Shown piece after piece: positions 17,057 through 27,810 of a stretch of DNA of 64,000 nucleotides. The notes under the pieces were generated by a model. It searched no databases and was not told the origin of the DNA. It worked only from the letters and a program-made list of their open reading frames with translations. Location: the NCBI RefSeq assembly GCF_015207875.1, contig NZ_JADEVZ010000008.1, forward strand, positions 38,192 to 102,191, written 5' to 3'. Origin of the DNA: Dolichospermum sp. LEGE 00240 (GTDB lineage Bacteria; Cyanobacteriota; Cyanobacteriia; Cyanobacteriales; Nostocaceae). Numbering within the stretch: position 1 is the stretch's first letter; each line of letters begins with the position of its first letter. The position numbers were made by a program, and so were the translations under genes.

Positions 17057-17206
17057 GCGATCGCACACAACCCAATTTTAAACGATTCCTACGGAGCGCT
17101 TCGCTATCGCACCCCAACATCCCCAAACAGCGATTCCTACGGAGCGCTTCGCTGTCGCACACAACCCCCTAATTTGAAACGATTGCTCTCCCAACTTATT
17201 CCTAAA
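17057..17206 (+). repeat. Composite HIP1 repeat block
   Basis: HIP1, two CTACGGAGCGCTTCG insertions, CCCAACATCCCC and ACAACCCCCTAATTTGAAAC linkers and a final CCCAACTTATTCCTAAA linker. Confidence 0.9.
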
Positions 17207-17212
17207 TTTCTA

Positions 17213-17611
17213 TCACAACCAATTTTCTAATTTAAGTCCTTCAATTCTTAATAAATCAGAATCATTAGAAACGAGAATTAAATCCCGGACAATTGCTGTA
17301 GCTGCTATTAAAATGTCAGCATCTTGGATAGGAGTACCTTTAGCTTTTAATTTGGCATGAATTTCACAGGATTTTTCAATAATTTCTAAATCATCTAAAA
17401 ATAATGTTTGATATTTTTGAAAAAAGATATGAAATTCAGACAATTGCTTTACAGCATTAATAGATAAAAGTCCTCTCTTGATTTCATAATAAGTAATGCA
17501 GCTAATAAATACCATTCCTCCCTGAATATTGACTTCTCGGAGTTTATTATCTACAATGGCATTCTTTTTTAAAATGTAACTAACGATATTTGAATCCAGT
17601 AAATAATTCAC
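17213..17611 (-). CDS. vapC: VapC family PIN-domain toxin
   Basis: A 132-residue PIN nuclease with YLLDSNIVSYILKK (D5), SCITYYEIKRGLL (E), LKAKGTPIQDADILIAATAI (D) and VSNDSDLLRIEGLKLENWL. Complete. Four bp separate it from the upstream antitoxin on the same strand. Confidence 0.92.
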   Translation of the reverse strand: MNYLLDSNIVSYILKKNAIVDNKLREVNIQGGMVFISCITYYEIKRGLLSINAVKQLSEFHIFFQKYQTLFLDDLEIIEKSCEIHAKLKAKGTPIQDADILIAATAIVRDLILVSNDSDLLRIEGLKLENWL

Positions 17612-17615
17612 GGTT

Positions 17616-17912
17616 TTATTTTCCTGCTACTGCTGCATCAAAAATCGCTATTTCTTCTGGTGTTAAATCGTTTAATGTCCCAGCAACAGCTTCTAACACA
17701 AGAATTTTATCAATTCTTCTGGTTAAATCATGTTCTTTAATTGCTCTCATTTCTTCTGTGGAAAATCTGCTAAATAATTCTATTAACATTTCAGTCATTT
17801 CATATTGATCTAATTTCACCATGTAGAAACTACTACCACGAAATAGTTTATCGACAACATGAGAAATGCGTTCTGTTAGTTCTTGTTGATAGTCGGTTAA
17901 TTGTTCTTGCAT
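17616..17912 (-). CDS. Antitoxin-like partner of the 17213 VapC
   Basis: A 98-residue helical protein: EQLTDYQQELTERISHVVDK, LFRGSSFYMVKLDQYEMTEM, FSRFSTEEMRAIKEHDLTRR and LNDLTPEEIAIFDAAVAGK. Position and size indicate an antitoxin; I do not recognise the DNA-binding family. Confidence 0.65.
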   Translation of the reverse strand: MQEQLTDYQQELTERISHVVDKLFRGSSFYMVKLDQYEMTEMLIELFSRFSTEEMRAIKEHDLTRRIDKILVLEAVAGTLNDLTPEEIAIFDAAVAGK

Positions 17913-18004
17913 GATGTTTACTCTGTTTGTGCTTTGGAAAAATCTAATTCTTATTTATATTATATCGTTCAATAAATTAATTCTTTAATACTCATTCCCA
18001 AACA

Positions 18005-18540
18005 GCGATTCCTACGGAGCGCTTCGCTATCGCACACAACTACCCCAATTTTAAACAATTCCTACGGAGCGCTTCGCTATCGCACTCCCAACTCCCCAAA
18101 AGCGATCGCTCACAACCCCCCAATTTTAAACAATCGCATCCCACATCCCCAAACAGCGATCGCACACAACCCCATAATTATAAACGATCGCACCCCAATA
18201 TCCCCAAACAGCGATCGCTCACAACCCCCTAATTTTAAACGATCGCACTCCAACATCCCCAAACAGCGATCGCTCACAACTACCCTAATTTTAAACGATT
18301 CCTACGGAGCGCTTCGCTATCGCTCTCCCAACATCCCCAAACAGCGATCGCTCATAACTACCCTAATTTTAAACGATCGCACCCCAACATCCCTAAATAG
18401 CGATCGCACACAACTACCCTAATTTTATGCGATCGCACCCTAACATCCCCAAAGAGCGATCGCACACAACCCCTAATTTTAAACGAATTGCTTGCAACAG
18501 CGCTTCGCTATCGCCCTCCCTACATCCCCAAACAGCGATC
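18005..18540 (+). repeat. Composite HIP1 repeat block
   Basis: About 540 bp with many intact HIP1 octamers alternating strictly between the ACAACTACCCTAATTTTAAA and CCAACATCCCCAAACA linkers; only a few HIP1 cores are split. It ends 77 bp upstream of an antitoxin gene. Confidence 0.92.
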
Positions 18541-18617
18541 TCTTTTTGTGATATTCTATAATTAGAAATGTACTTAATTAAACAGCAGCATTATATTATT
18601 GTAAGGATGACAAAATT

Positions 18618-18884
18618 ATGCAAGCAATTAGGTTACAAAAAACTATAGAGAAAAATGGTGAAATCTCTTTTCAAAATTTACCTGTGGTAGAAGGACAAGA
18701 GGTAGAGGTAATTGTTTTATTATCCATTCTTCCTACAAGGAAAAAGGTATTAACTGCTCATGAATTACTTGATTCAAGCTTGATAGGTTTATGGGAAGAA
18801 CGCGACGATATTATAGATAGTCTTGCTTACGCTCGTCAGTTGCGTGAACAGTCACAAAGGAGAGATCATGATTCTCCTAGATAG
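18618..18884 (+). CDS. Antitoxin of VapBC-like module
   Basis: An 88-residue protein with an N-terminal hairpin (IRLQKTIEKNGEISFQNLPV, VEGQEVEVIVLLS) and a helical tail (LTAHELLDSSLIGLWEERDD, IIDSLAYARQLREQSQRR) that typically covers a PIN toxin. The S/L-IGLW..R.DI.DS..YAR.LRE ending is a very common cyanobacterial antitoxin signature. It overlaps vapC by 17 bp; AAGGAT lies upstream. Confidence 0.85.
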   Translation: MQAIRLQKTIEKNGEISFQNLPVVEGQEVEVIVLLSILPTRKKVLTAHELLDSSLIGLWEERDDIIDSLAYARQLREQSQRRDHDSPR

Positions 18885-19251
18885 TGATATTATGATTGAC
18901 TTTCTGCGTAAATATCCACCTGCTATTAGTTGGTTAAGTTCTTTGGGAGAGGAAGAAATTGCTTTACCTGGTTATGTAGCGATGGAATTGATGCAAGGAT
19001 GTAGAAATAAGTTGGAATTGCAGGAAATTCGCAAATTTATTGCTAATGTTGAAGTAATTTGGCCAACACCTGAAACTTGTGATCAAGCATTAGAAACATT
19101 TGCAGATTATAATCTCAGTCATAATCTTGGGTTAATTGATGCTTTGATCGGTCAAACATCAATTGCTTTCGGTTTACCATTACATACATTTAATGTGAAG
19201 CATTATGCTGTTATTCCAGGTTTAATAACAATACAACCATATAAAAGATAA
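18868..19251 (+). CDS. vapC: VapC family PIN-domain toxin
   Basis: A 127-residue PIN domain beginning at ATG 18868 behind AAGGAGAG: ILLDSDIMIDFLRKYP (D4), GYVAMELMQGCRN (E), LSHNLGLIDALIGQTSIAFG (D), HTFNVKHYAVIPGL. The longer upstream frame is antitoxin overlap. Complete. Confidence 0.92.
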   Translation: MILLDSDIMIDFLRKYPPAISWLSSLGEEEIALPGYVAMELMQGCRNKLELQEIRKFIANVEVIWPTPETCDQALETFADYNLSHNLGLIDALIGQTSIAFGLPLHTFNVKHYAVIPGLITIQPYKR

Positions 19252-19300
19252 TTAGGAATGAGAATTAAATAAAGTGCAACTCTTGATGGATGTAATCTAA

Positions 19301-19902
19301 ATTCCTACGGAGTGCTTCGCTATCGCTCACAACTACCCTAATTTTATGCGATCGCTCTTCCAACTAATATCCTCAACAGCGATCGCACACAACCCTAATT
19401 TTAACCGATTCCTACGGAGCGCTTCGCTATCGCACCCCAACATCCCCAAACAGCGATCGCACTACCTAATTTTAAACTATCGCACTCCCAACATCCCCAA
19501 ACAGCGATCGCTCACAACCACCCCAATCTTAAACGATCGCTTTCCCAACTTATTCCTAAACAGCGATCGCTCACAACTCCCCCAATTTTAAACGATTCCT
19601 ACGGAGCGCTTCGCTATCGCTCTCCCAACTTATTCCTAAACAGCGATCGCACACAACCCCTAATTTTAAACGATCGCTCTCCCAACATCCCCAAACAGCG
19701 ATCGCACACAACCACCCCAATTTTAAACAATCGCACCCCAACATCCCCAAACAGGGATCGCTCACAACCCCCTAATTTTAAACTATCACTCTCCTAATTT
19801 ATTCCTAAATGGCGATCGCTCACAACCACCCCAATTTTAGATGATCGCTCTCCAACATCCCCAAACAGCGATCGCACACAACCCTAATTTTAAACGATCG
19901 CC
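19301..19902 (+). repeat. Composite HIP1 repeat block (last of left arm)
   Basis: About 600 bp with both linker types, CCCAACTTATTCCTAAACA variants and three CTACGGAGCGCTTCG insertions. It is the last block in this orientation; after chlH the orientation reverses. Confidence 0.92.
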
Positions 19903-19954
19903 TATTTTTGATCCTTGATTCAGGAGTGAACGCTGATAAACGCAGATAAACGCG

Positions 19955-20170
19955 GATTTTTTGTCTGAATCAGGATGTCCAGGATTTGAGGATGTACAGG
20001 ATGTAATTGCTCATTTGTTTGTTGGTAGTTAATGTTGTAATTGTTTGATAGCGTAGCGTGGCGTTAGCCATATCAGAATAAACAAAATCATCCCCAAATT
20101 TTCACCAACAATTATTAAATAACATCCTGTAAATCCTTTAATCCTGGTTATCCTGATTCAGACAAAAAAA
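19955..20170. repeat. Imperfect inverted-repeat element (TTGTCTGAATCAGGAT ends)
   Basis: TTGTCTGAATCAGGATGTCC (about 19960) is mirrored by ATCCTGATTCAGACAA (about 20150), with further pairing ACAGGATGT/ACATCCTGT. A CGCTGATAAACGCAGATAAA stretch adjoins the left arm. Such elements are dispersed in Nostocales. Non-coding; a GATAGCGTAGCGTGGCG small repeat lies in the centre. Confidence 0.65.
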
Positions 20171-20214
20171 TCATAACTGACCACAAACCAATTCTTGATT
20201 ATTGATTAATCTGT

Positions 20215-20290
20215 AAATCCTGTCTAGTTTTCAAACTATCACTAGGAGAAAGTAACTCAATTACAAAACAAATGGGAGGAAAGTTTCTCT
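20215..20290 (-). pseudogene. Uma2 nuclease fragment
   Basis: Leftward, NFPPICFVIELLSPSDSLKT matches the conserved core of the three Uma2 paralogues in this window but lacks the Pro-Asp codons after CPICC and everything beyond. A deletion relic just downstream of the hypothetical gene at 20290. Confidence 0.65.
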
Positions 20291-20763
20291 TAGTAATGTT
20301 TATTACCGTTTATGTCTTCCCAATAGCGATCTCCTTGTTTTCCTTTAACCCGTCCAAGACAGTTACCAGATAGATCGTAGCACTTGTATCGGCTTCGGTT
20401 CCAATGCACCTTCTTCTCCACTCTCACTGTAGCTGGAGCGTAGATTTCAATAAGTCGTTGTACATCTGGTTTAACACCAAAGTTAGTTAATTGTATCTGA
20501 GGTGGATTTTCGTTAGACGTAGAATATTGTATTTGAGGTGGATTTTCGTTAGACGTAGAATGTTGAATTGGATCTTGAGATTCACCCTTTCCAACAATGT
20601 ATTCCAGCGTTTTTACACAGTCAAGGAAAGATGAAATATTACGAGCAACTATCTGCTTTGTTTGAATGTTGATAATTGCGTAACCTGCACCTTCATTGAC
20701 CACAGCATATTGTCCCTGTACTGTCACATAGGCATTGGTATCTATTTTCTTGAGGTCACTCAT
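20290..20763 (-). CDS. Hypothetical protein with internal 12-residue tandem repeat
   Basis: A 157-residue protein of unknown function. The N-terminal part (residues about 10-50, VTVQGQYAVVNEGAGYAIIN) looks like small beta strands. The middle holds two direct copies of STSNENPPQIQ with a 36-bp DNA period (20501 and 20537). The C-terminal part is basic and aromatic (VHWNRSRYKCYDLSGNCLGR). Its start has TTGGTACTCACC-type upstream sequence and no strong ribosome-binding site. It is divergent from chlH, sharing a 330-bp intergenic region. Confidence 0.6.
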   Translation of the reverse strand: MSDLKKIDTNAYVTVQGQYAVVNEGAGYAIINIQTKQIVARNISSFLDCVKTLEYIVGKGESQDPIQHSTSNENPPQIQYSTSNENPPQIQLTNFGVKPDVQRLIEIYAPATVRVEKKVHWNRSRYKCYDLSGNCLGRVKGKQGDRYWEDINGNKHY

Positions 20764-21094
20764 TTGGTACTCACCAAGCTAAAAAGACGACTATTTTTAA
20801 TAGTACCTTAATTATACAGAAGTATTTACTTATTTTTTTATCACTAGCACTAGATGCTGAAACAAGTATGTAAACAAAATTTAAAAACAGGTGAGAAAAC
20901 CTGCATTCTTTGTTAAGATTCATGAATAAATATGTTGTTTTCTATATCATTTTGTGTCAGATATAGGACAAAACCCCCACAGAATCCGAGTTTTCTGCTA
21001 AAAAACTCTTATTGCCGAAAATAATTGCAGTTACAAACGGCCATATTAGCCGCGACTAACTTCATGAGAACACGCCTTAAAGGAGCTTATTTGA

Positions 21095-24000
21095 ATGTTT
21101 ACCCAAGTCAAGTCCACGATTCGACATATTGCACCTGACAATTTACGGGGACGTAAATTAATCAAGGTTGTCTATGTCGTGCTAGAATCCCAATACCAAA
21201 GTGCATTATCGCAAGCGGTACGGGAAATTAACGCTAATCATCCCAGCGTTGCCATAGAAATCAGTGGATACTTGATTGAAGAACTACGCAACTCTGAAAA
21301 CTATGAGGAGTTGAAACGCGATATAGCCAGTGCTAATATATTCATTGCTTCTCTGATTTTTATTGAAGACTTAGCACAAAAAGTAGTTGCCGCAGTTGAA
21401 CCCCATCGTGATAATCTAGATGTGTCGGTTGTCTTTCCCTCCATGCCCGAAGTTATGCGCCTCAATAAAATGGGTAGCTTCTCTTTGGCGCAGTTAGGAC
21501 AATCCAAGAGCGTCATCGCTAACTTCATGAAAAAGCGCAAAGAAAAATCTGGCGCTGGTTTCCAAGACGGAATGTTGAAGTTGTTGCGGACACTTCCCCA
21601 AGTGCTGAAATTCCTCCCCATGGAAAAAGCACAAGACGCGAGAAACTTCATGCTCAGTTTTCAGTATTGGCTAGGTGGTTCAGCGGAAAACCTGGAAAAC
21701 TTCTTGCTGATGCTGGCTGATAAATACGTATTGAAAGGCGCGGAAAAAGAAAGCTTTGCTGCTGCTAAGTACGAAGCACCAGTTGTTTATCCCGACATGG
21801 GAATTTGGCATCCTTTAGCGCCGAGTATGTTTGAGGATGTGCGAGAATATCTGAACTGGTATGCTGTCCGCAGAGATATTTCTAGAAATCTCAAAGATCC
21901 TCTTGCACCATGTGTAGGCTTGGTTTTACAAAGAACTCACCTAGTTACCGGCGATGATGCCCATTATGTGGCAATTGTCCAGGAATTGGAATCATTAGGT
22001 GCAAAAGTTCTGCCTGTGTTTGCTGGTGGTTTGGATTTCTCTAAACCAATAGAAGCTTACTTTTATGAACCTACAACTAAATTACAGTTAGTAGATGCGG
22101 TAGTTTCTCTAACTGGTTTTGCTTTGGTGGGTGGACCAGCGAGACAAGATCATCCTAAAGCTATTGAAGCATTAAAACGGTTAAATCGTCCCTACATGGT
22201 TGCCTTGCCTTTGGTCTTCCAAACCACCGAAGAATGGCTAGATAGCGATTTGGGGTTACATCCCATTCAAGTGGCTTTACAGATTGCTATACCTGAATTA
22301 GACGGGGCAATTGAGCCGATTATCTTATCAGGTAAAGATGGGGCAACTGGGAAAGCGATCGCCCTCCAAGACCGTGTAGAAATTGTTGCCCAACGGGCAT
22401 TAAAATGGGCAAGTCTGCGCCGCAAACCTAAATTAATCAAAAAAGTCGCTATCACCGTTTTCAGTTTCCCTCCCGATAAAGGTAACGTGGGAACAGCCGC
22501 ATATTTAGATGTATTCGGTTCTATCCATGAAGTTATGAAAGGACTGAGAAACAACGGTTACGACGTGCAGGACATTCCCGAAACTCCCCAAGAGTTGCTA
22601 GAACAAGTCATCCACGACGCACAAGCACAATACAACAGTCCTGAACTCAACGTTGCTTACAAAATGTCTGTGCCAGAATATGAAGCACTGACACCATACT
22701 CCCAACGCTTAGAAGAAAACTGGGGACCACCACCCGGAAACCTCAACAGCGACGGACAAAATCTCTTGATTTACGGGAAACAATTTGGTAATGTCTTCAT
22801 TGGTGTGCAGCCAACATTTGGTTATGAAGGCGACCCCATGCGGTTGTTATTCTCCCGTTCTGCTAGTCCTCATCACGGTTTTGCAGCTTACTACACCTAT
22901 CTAGAACGGATTTGGGGCGCTGATGCTGTGTTACACTTTGGGACACATGGCTCATTGGAATTTATGCCCGGTAAGCAAATGGGAATGTCTGGTGATTGTT
23001 ACCCAGATCAACTAATTGGCTCAATTCCCAATCTGTATTATTACGCAGCCAATAACCCCAGTGAAGCCACAATTGCCAAACGTCGCAGTTATGCAGAAAC
23101 AATTTCTTACCTGACACCACCTGCGGAAAATGCTGGTTTATACAAGGGTTTGAAGGAACTTAGCGAGTTAATTGCTTCTTACCAAACTTTGAAAGACACA
23201 GGACGCGGCGTTTCCATTGTCAATTCCATCATGGATAAATGCCGCATTGTCAACTTAGACAAGGATATTGAGTTACCAGAAACCGATTCTAAGGATATGA
23301 CACCGGAGGAACGGGATAATATTGTTGGTAGCGTTTATCGCAGGTTGATGGAAATTGAATCACGGTTGTTACCTTGTGGACTGCACGTGATTGGTAAACC
23401 TCCTACTGCCGAAGAAGCGATCGCCACTTTAGTCAATATTGCCAGTTTAGACCGACAAGAGGAAGAAATTCAAGGTTTACCCGGAATTATTGCCAAAAGT
23501 ATGGGACGCAACATTGAAGATATCTACAAAAACAACGATGCCGGCATTTTGGCAGATGTGCAATTATTACAAGATATCACCCTCGCTACCCGTGCGGCTG
23601 TCACAGCTTTAGTCCAAGAACAAATTGACGCAGAAGGTAGAGTGATAGCTGTTTCCAAGTTGAACTTCTTCAACATGGGGAGAAAAGAACCTTGGGTGGA
23701 ATCACTGCATCAATCAGGTTATCCCAAAGTTGACACCTCTGCGTTAAAACCCCTGTTTGAATATTTGGAATTTTGCTTAAAACAAGTTTGTGCAGATAAC
23801 GAACTGGGTGGACTTCTCCAAGGTTTAGCCGGTGAATATATTTTACCCGGACCCGGTGGTGATCCTATCCGTAATCCTGACGTATTACCCACTGGTAAAA
23901 ATATTCATGCTTTAGATCCCCAATCTATCCCCACTTCCGCCGCAGTCCAATCTGCGAAAATCGTCGTTGATAGGTTGTTGGAACGGAACAAGTCTGAAAA

Positions 24001-25081
24001 TGATGGAAATTGGCCGGAAACCATTGCCTGTGTCCTCTGGGGTACAGATAACATCAAAACCTACGGTGAATCCCTCGCCCAAATTATGTGGATGGTGGGA
24101 GTGCGTCCAGTTCCCGATGCTTTGGGACGGGTGAACAAGTTGGAATTGATACCTTTGGAAGAATTGGGTCGTCCCAGAATTGACGTTGTTATTAACTGTT
24201 CTGGTGTATTCCGCGACTTGTTCATTAACCAAATGAACCTGCTTGACCAAGGTGTGAAAATGGCTGCTGAAGCTGATGAACCTTTGGAAATGAACTTTGT
24301 CCGCAAGCACGCTTTAAAACAAGCGGAAGAAATGGGGATAAATCTGCGTCAAGCTGCAACTCGCGTTTTCTCTAATGCTTCTGGTTCTTATTCTTCTAAC
24401 ATTAACTTAGCGGTGGAGAATAGCACTTGGGATAGTGAAGCTGAGTTACAAGAAATGTATTTGAAACGGAAATCTTTCTCTTTCAATTCTGATAATCCTG
24501 GGGTTATGGATGAGTCGCGGGAGATTTTTGAAACGACTTTGAAAACTGCTGATGCAACTTTCCAGAATCTCGATTCTTCGGAAATCAGTTTAACAGATGT
24601 TTCCCACTATTTTGACTCTGATCCTACTAAGTTAGTAGCAAGTCTGCGTGCAGATGGCAAGAAACCATCCTCTTACATTGCAGATACAACTACCGCGAAT
24701 GCACAGGTGAGAACTTTATCAGAAACTGTGCGTTTAGATGCGCGGACTAAGTTGTTAAATCCCAAATGGTATGAGGGGATGTTATCTCACGGTTATGAAG
24801 GTGTGCGGGAACTTTCTAAACGGTTGGTTAATACCACTGGTTGGAGTGCGACTGCTGGCGCTGTGGATAATTGGATTTATGAGGACACAAACGAAACTTT
24901 CATCAAAGATGAGGAAATGCAAAAGCGGTTGATGAATCTCAATCCTCATTCTTTCCGCAAGATTGTTTCTACTTTGTTGGAAATGAATGGACGCGGTTAT
25001 TGGGAGACTAGCGAGGAGAATTTAGACCGGTTGAGAGAGTTGTATCAGGAGGTGGAAAATCGGATTGAGGGAATTGAGTAG
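21095..25081 (+). CDS. chlH: Magnesium chelatase subunit H
   Basis: A 1328-residue protoporphyrin-binding subunit that, with ChlI and ChlD, inserts Mg into protoporphyrin IX, the first committed step of chlorophyll synthesis. Length and motifs match cyanobacterial ChlH: N-terminal DUF3479 region ([20 protein letters not shown]), then the CobN/Mg-chelatase domain with [60 protein letters not shown] and [27 protein letters not shown] lies about 12 bases before the ATG. Upstream 20764-21094 should hold its promoter and leader; I cannot place a promoter with confidence. HIP1 use and codons are typical of the core genome, unlike the flanking TA islands. Confidence 0.98.
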   Translation: MFTQVKSTIRHIAPDNLRGRKLIKVVYVVLESQYQSALSQAVREINANHPSVAIEISGYLIEELRNSENYEELKRDIASANIFIASLIFIEDLAQKVVAAVEPHRDNLDVSVVFPSMPEVMRLNKMGSFSLAQLGQSKSVIANFMKKRKEKSGAGFQDGMLKLLRTLPQVLKFLPMEKAQDARNFMLSFQYWLGGSAENLENFLLMLADKYVLKGAEKESFAAAKYEAPVVYPDMGIWHPLAPSMFEDVREYLNWYAVRRDISRNLKDPLAPCVGLVLQRTHLVTGDDAHYVAIVQELESLGAKVLPVFAGGLDFSKPIEAYFYEPTTKLQLVDAVVSLTGFALVGGPARQDHPKAIEALKRLNRPYMVALPLVFQTTEEWLDSDLGLHPIQVALQIAIPELDGAIEPIILSGKDGATGKAIALQDRVEIVAQRALKWASLRRKPKLIKKVAITVFSFPPDKGNVGTAAYLDVFGSIHEVMKGLRNNGYDVQDIPETPQELLEQVIHDAQAQYNSPELNVAYKMSVPEYEALTPYSQRLEENWGPPPGNLNSDGQNLLIYGKQFGNVFIGVQPTFGYEGDPMRLLFSRSASPHHGFAAYYTYLERIWGADAVLHFGTHGSLEFMPGKQMGMSGDCYPDQLIGSIPNLYYYAANNPSEATIAKRRSYAETISYLTPPAENAGLYKGLKELSELIASYQTLKDTGRGVSIVNSIMDKCRIVNLDKDIELPETDSKDMTPEERDNIVGSVYRRLMEIESRLLPCGLHVIGKPPTAEEAIATLVNIASLDRQEEEIQGLPGIIAKSMGRNIEDIYKNNDAGILADVQLLQDITLATRAAVTALVQEQIDAEGRVIAVSKLNFFNMGRKEPWVESLHQSGYPKVDTSALKPLFEYLEFCLKQVCADNELGGLLQGLAGEYILPGPGGDPIRNPDVLPTGKNIHALDPQSIPTSAAVQSAKIVVDRLLERNKSENDGNWPETIACVLWGTDNIKTYGESLAQIMWMVGVRPVPDALGRVNKLELIPLEELGRPRIDVVINCSGVFRDLFINQMNLLDQGVKMAAEADEPLEMNFVRKHALKQAEEMGINLRQAATRVFSNASGSYSSNINLAVENSTWDSEAELQEMYLKRKSFSFNSDNPGVMDESREIFETTLKTADATFQNLDSSEISLTDVSHYFDSDPTKLVASLRADGKKPSSYIADTTTANAQVRTLSETVRLDARTKLLNPKWYEGMLSHGYEGVRELSKRLVNTTGWSATAGAVDNWIYEDTNETFIKDEEMQKRLMNLNPHSFRKIVSTLLEMNGRGYWETSEENLDRLRELYQEVENRIEGIE

Positions 25082-25098
25082 ATTGTGATATAGTACAC

Positions 25099-25127
25099 AA
25101 GGTGGGTAAATAGCCCACCTTAAATTT
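25099..25127 (+). terminator. Probable terminator of chlH
   Basis: AAGGTGGG (25099-25106) pairs with CCCACCTT (25114-25121) around TAAATAG and is followed by AAATTTTG. The stem is strong, the U tract short. Confidence 0.65.
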
Positions 25128-25146
25128 TGAATTAATAAAAGAAACT

Positions 25147-26949
25147 ATGAGTATTACACCCAAAGGAATTAGTATATTAGAGTTATATCGTCTTTATAGA
25201 GAAAATAATCTTATTGTAAATAGAAGATACCAACGTAAACTGGTATGGGCTAAATCAGAGAAGGCATCTTTAATAGAAAGCATACTTTTAAAATATCCTA
25301 TTCCACTAATTTTGTTTGGCAAATTTAAGAAAGATGGAAGAGATATGTATGAAATTATTGATGGTATGCAAAGATTAAACGCTATTTTTAGTTTTATAGA
25401 AAATCACTTTTCTACAAATAACAAATTTTTTGATGTTACAAAGCATCCATTAGCTAATGAATTAAGCACTCAAAAAGTATTTCAACCAATACAAACCACG
25501 ACAGAAAATTTACTCACTGCTCAAGAATGCGTAGATTTTTTAGAATATTCATTAGCAGTTACTATTTATGAGGCTGAAAGTAATAAACAAATAGAAGATG
25601 TATTTAATAGAATAAACTCTAATGGGAAACATTTATCAGCACAAGAAGTAAGACAAGCTGGAGTTACAAGTAAGTTTGCAGAATTAGTGAGATCATTAGC
25701 TTCTGAAATACGAGGTGATGTCTCCAGAGAAATTGTTCCTCTGACGGAAATGCCAGAAATAAGTGTTGATTATAAATCCATTAATTTAGGATATGGAGTG
25801 CTTGCAGAAGATACATTTTGGTGTCATCAAGGTATTATTAGTAATTCTGATTTACGAGAAAGTGCAGATGAACAATTGTTAGCAGATATATTACTCTCTA
25901 TAGCTTTGGGAAAACCATTTCCAGCAAAAAAAGATAGATTTGACTCTTATTACGGTAAAGGTGATACAGATAAATCAGATGAAATAGAGTTAGCAGTTAC
26001 AAGATATGGAATAGAAAATCTAAGAAAAGATATTAAAGGTGTATTATCATATATAAAAAATGCTGTTAATTCTGTAGTATCTCCAGATATAGCTGCTGAG
26101 AAAAACTTTCTTAGAAGAGTTCTGAGTCGTGAGGGAAAAGTTAGCAATCCAGTAAAAGAGCCATTTTATACATTATTTATGGCTTTTTATGATCTAATTA
26201 TCAAAGAATCTAAAGAACCTTTTAATTGTCAGGAAATTTTTAATGCGGTGACGGGACTGATGGAAAAAATAGAAGTCAGTTCAGCTATTACAACGGATAA
26301 AAGGACTAAAAATATTAACTTAACTAAAGGATTAATTCAAAGTTATTTTAAAATATCAACATCTACAACTCGTAGTAGTGGCTCTTATGCTATAGATTTA
26401 GAAAATTACCTAAGACGCTCAAAAACAGAAGCTCCAAATTATGATTTTAAGCAAGGGTTAGTTTTATTAAATCCTGCTAATCGAAGTTTTGATCAAGATT
26501 GTTTTGAGAAAATTTGTCAGAATATAGCAGCTATGGCAAATCTAGGCAAAGAGAAAAAAGGATACATATTTTTAGGAATATCTGATACAGAAAAAGATAC
26601 GAAACAAATTGAAAAGCTTGATGGAATATCCGCACCTAGATTCTTTCCTTTCGGTATTGTAGGAATAGAGAGAGAGGCAAATATTCAAAACATAACTCTC
26701 GATCAGTATATACTACAAATTAGTAGAAAAATTAGAGACTCTAAATTACCGGAATGGCTAAAAACTAGCATTAATACCTCATTAACCCCTATTACATATC
26801 ATGACCATACAGTATTGATGATTGAAATACACGCAGGAAGAGAGCCTGTATGGTATGACAACAAACTTTACATAAGGGATGGACATGAAAAGCAATCTCA
26901 AGAATTATCAGGGGAAAAAATTAGTGCCGTGTATAGCTTATTTCAATAA
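25147..26949 (+). CDS. DUF262 / AlbA_2 (Schlafen-like) fusion protein, candidate defence nuclease
   Basis: A 600-residue protein. The N-terminus is a DUF262 (GmrS/ParB-Srx-like) domain: IVNRRYQRKLVWAKSEKASL at 23-42, then EIIDGMQRL (69-77), a variant of the DGQQR nucleotide-hydrolysis motif, and VFNRINSNGKHLSAQEVRQA. The last ~170 residues (from about 428) are an AlbA_2/Schlafen AAA_4-type domain: NYDFKQGLVLLNP, IAAMANLGKEKKGYIFLGIS, VLMIEIHAGREPVWYDNKLY and IRDGHEKQ. DUF262 proteins include GmrSD, which restricts modified phage DNA. A DUF262 fused to AlbA_2 suggests a DNA-sensing defence protein, but function is inferred. Low GC compared with chlH hints at transfer. Confidence 0.8.
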   Translation: MSITPKGISILELYRLYRENNLIVNRRYQRKLVWAKSEKASLIESILLKYPIPLILFGKFKKDGRDMYEIIDGMQRLNAIFSFIENHFSTNNKFFDVTKHPLANELSTQKVFQPIQTTTENLLTAQECVDFLEYSLAVTIYEAESNKQIEDVFNRINSNGKHLSAQEVRQAGVTSKFAELVRSLASEIRGDVSREIVPLTEMPEISVDYKSINLGYGVLAEDTFWCHQGIISNSDLRESADEQLLADILLSIALGKPFPAKKDRFDSYYGKGDTDKSDEIELAVTRYGIENLRKDIKGVLSYIKNAVNSVVSPDIAAEKNFLRRVLSREGKVSNPVKEPFYTLFMAFYDLIIKESKEPFNCQEIFNAVTGLMEKIEVSSAITTDKRTKNINLTKGLIQSYFKISTSTTRSSGSYAIDLENYLRRSKTEAPNYDFKQGLVLLNPANRSFDQDCFEKICQNIAAMANLGKEKKGYIFLGISDTEKDTKQIEKLDGISAPRFFPFGIVGIEREANIQNITLDQYILQISRKIRDSKLPEWLKTSINTSLTPITYHDHTVLMIEIHAGREPVWYDNKLYIRDGHEKQSQELSGEKISAVYSLFQ

Positions 26950-26999
26950 CAGGAGATTTCTTTAGTCGATATATAAATATTAAGACGGCATAACAATCC

Positions 27000-27248
27000 A
27001 TGAGCCAAAAAGATAAACTCCTGGCTAAGATACTATCAGGCGCATCTGATGAAAATATATCCTTTGAGCAATTGTGTCAACTCTTAATCAGATTAGGATT
27101 TGATGAAAGAATTCGTGGTAGTCACCACACTTTTACAAAAGAAGGAGTTGAAGAAATCTTGAACCTTCAACCCAAACAAGGAAAAGCCAAAGTATATCAA
27201 GTTAAACAAGTTCGTGAAATGTTACTTAAATATCAGCTAGGAGGTTAA
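27000..27248 (+). CDS. hicA: HicA-like toxin, duplicated copy 1
   Basis: An 82-residue HicA-fold protein: NISFEQLCQLLIRLGFDERI, RGSHHTFTKEGVEEILNLQP (catalytic-His motif GSHH) and VKQVREMLLKYQLGG. It differs from the copy at 28599 by only a few residues (K/Q at 4, E/T at 18, T/I at 44). Followed after two bases by hicB, with AGGAGG for the latter inside the hicA end. Confidence 0.9.
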   Translation: MSQKDKLLAKILSGASDENISFEQLCQLLIRLGFDERIRGSHHTFTKEGVEEILNLQPKQGKAKVYQVKQVREMLLKYQLGG

Positions 27249-27249
27249 G

Positions 27250-27462
27250 ATGACTCTGCGCTATGAAATTAATCTCTATTGGAGTGAAGAAGACCAATCA
27301 TTTATCGCAGAAGTTCCAGATTTACCGGGATGTGCTGCTGATGGAGAAACTTATCAAGAAGCACTGCAAAATATAGAAATTATTATGCAGGAATGGATAG
27401 AAACTGCACAAGAGTTAGGTCGAAAAATTCCTGAACCTACACAGCGTTTAATGTCTGCTTAA
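27250..27462 (+). CDS. hicB: HicB family antitoxin, copy 1
   Basis: A 70-residue single-domain HicB: MTLRYEINLYWSEEDQSFIA, EVPDLPGCAADGETYQEALQ and QEWIETAQELGRKIPEPTQR. The sequence is identical at protein level to the copy at 28849 and nearly so to the one at 37200. Confidence 0.92.
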   Translation: MTLRYEINLYWSEEDQSFIAEVPDLPGCAADGETYQEALQNIEIIMQEWIETAQELGRKIPEPTQRLMSA

Positions 27463-27469
27463 TTGATGC

Positions 27470-27726
27470 TTTTGGGGATGTGCGATAGCGAAGCGCTCCG
27501 TAGGAATCGCTATTATGGGTATGGGGATGTGCGATAGCGAAGCGCTCCGTAGGAATCGCTCGTTGGGGATGTTGGGGGTGCGATCGCTGTTTGGAGATGT
27601 GGGGGTGATGCGATCGCTGTTTGGGGGTGTGGGAATGCGATCGCTTTTGGGGATGTGTGGGATGCGATCGCTTTTAGGGATGTGGGGTGCGATCGCGTTT
27701 GGGGGTGTGAAGGTGCGATCGCTTTT
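27470..27726 (-). repeat. Composite HIP1 repeat block (first of right arm, reversed orientation)
   Basis: Here the linkers read TTTGGGGATGTGGGG, the reverse complement of those before chlH. HIP1 octamers alternate with two GCGATAGCGAAGCGCTCCG insertions. The ACAACCACCCTAATTTTAAA linker is absent. Confidence 0.92.
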
Positions 27727-27810
27727 TAGACGAGTAACTGTAGATTATTTGTTGACATGATATCATAATGTGATATGTTATATATTAGCTTCTGTTAAAA
27801 GTAAAAAAGG

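Noticed and set aside
18005..18540. Possible CRISPR array because of regularly spaced GCGATCGC
   Set aside because: The conserved part is only eight bases and the intervening sequences are two recurring linkers, not unique spacers. No leader or cas genes adjoin. It is a composite HIP1 repeat.
24061..24310. Antisense frames within chlH (also 21301-21651 and 22267-22554)
   Set aside because: They lie opposite to strongly conserved chlH codons and have no independent support.
19901..27470. Replication origin at the repeat polarity switch
   Set aside because: No dnaA, dnaN or DnaA-box cluster is seen; the switch may equally come from an inversion. Kept only as a finding about polarity.
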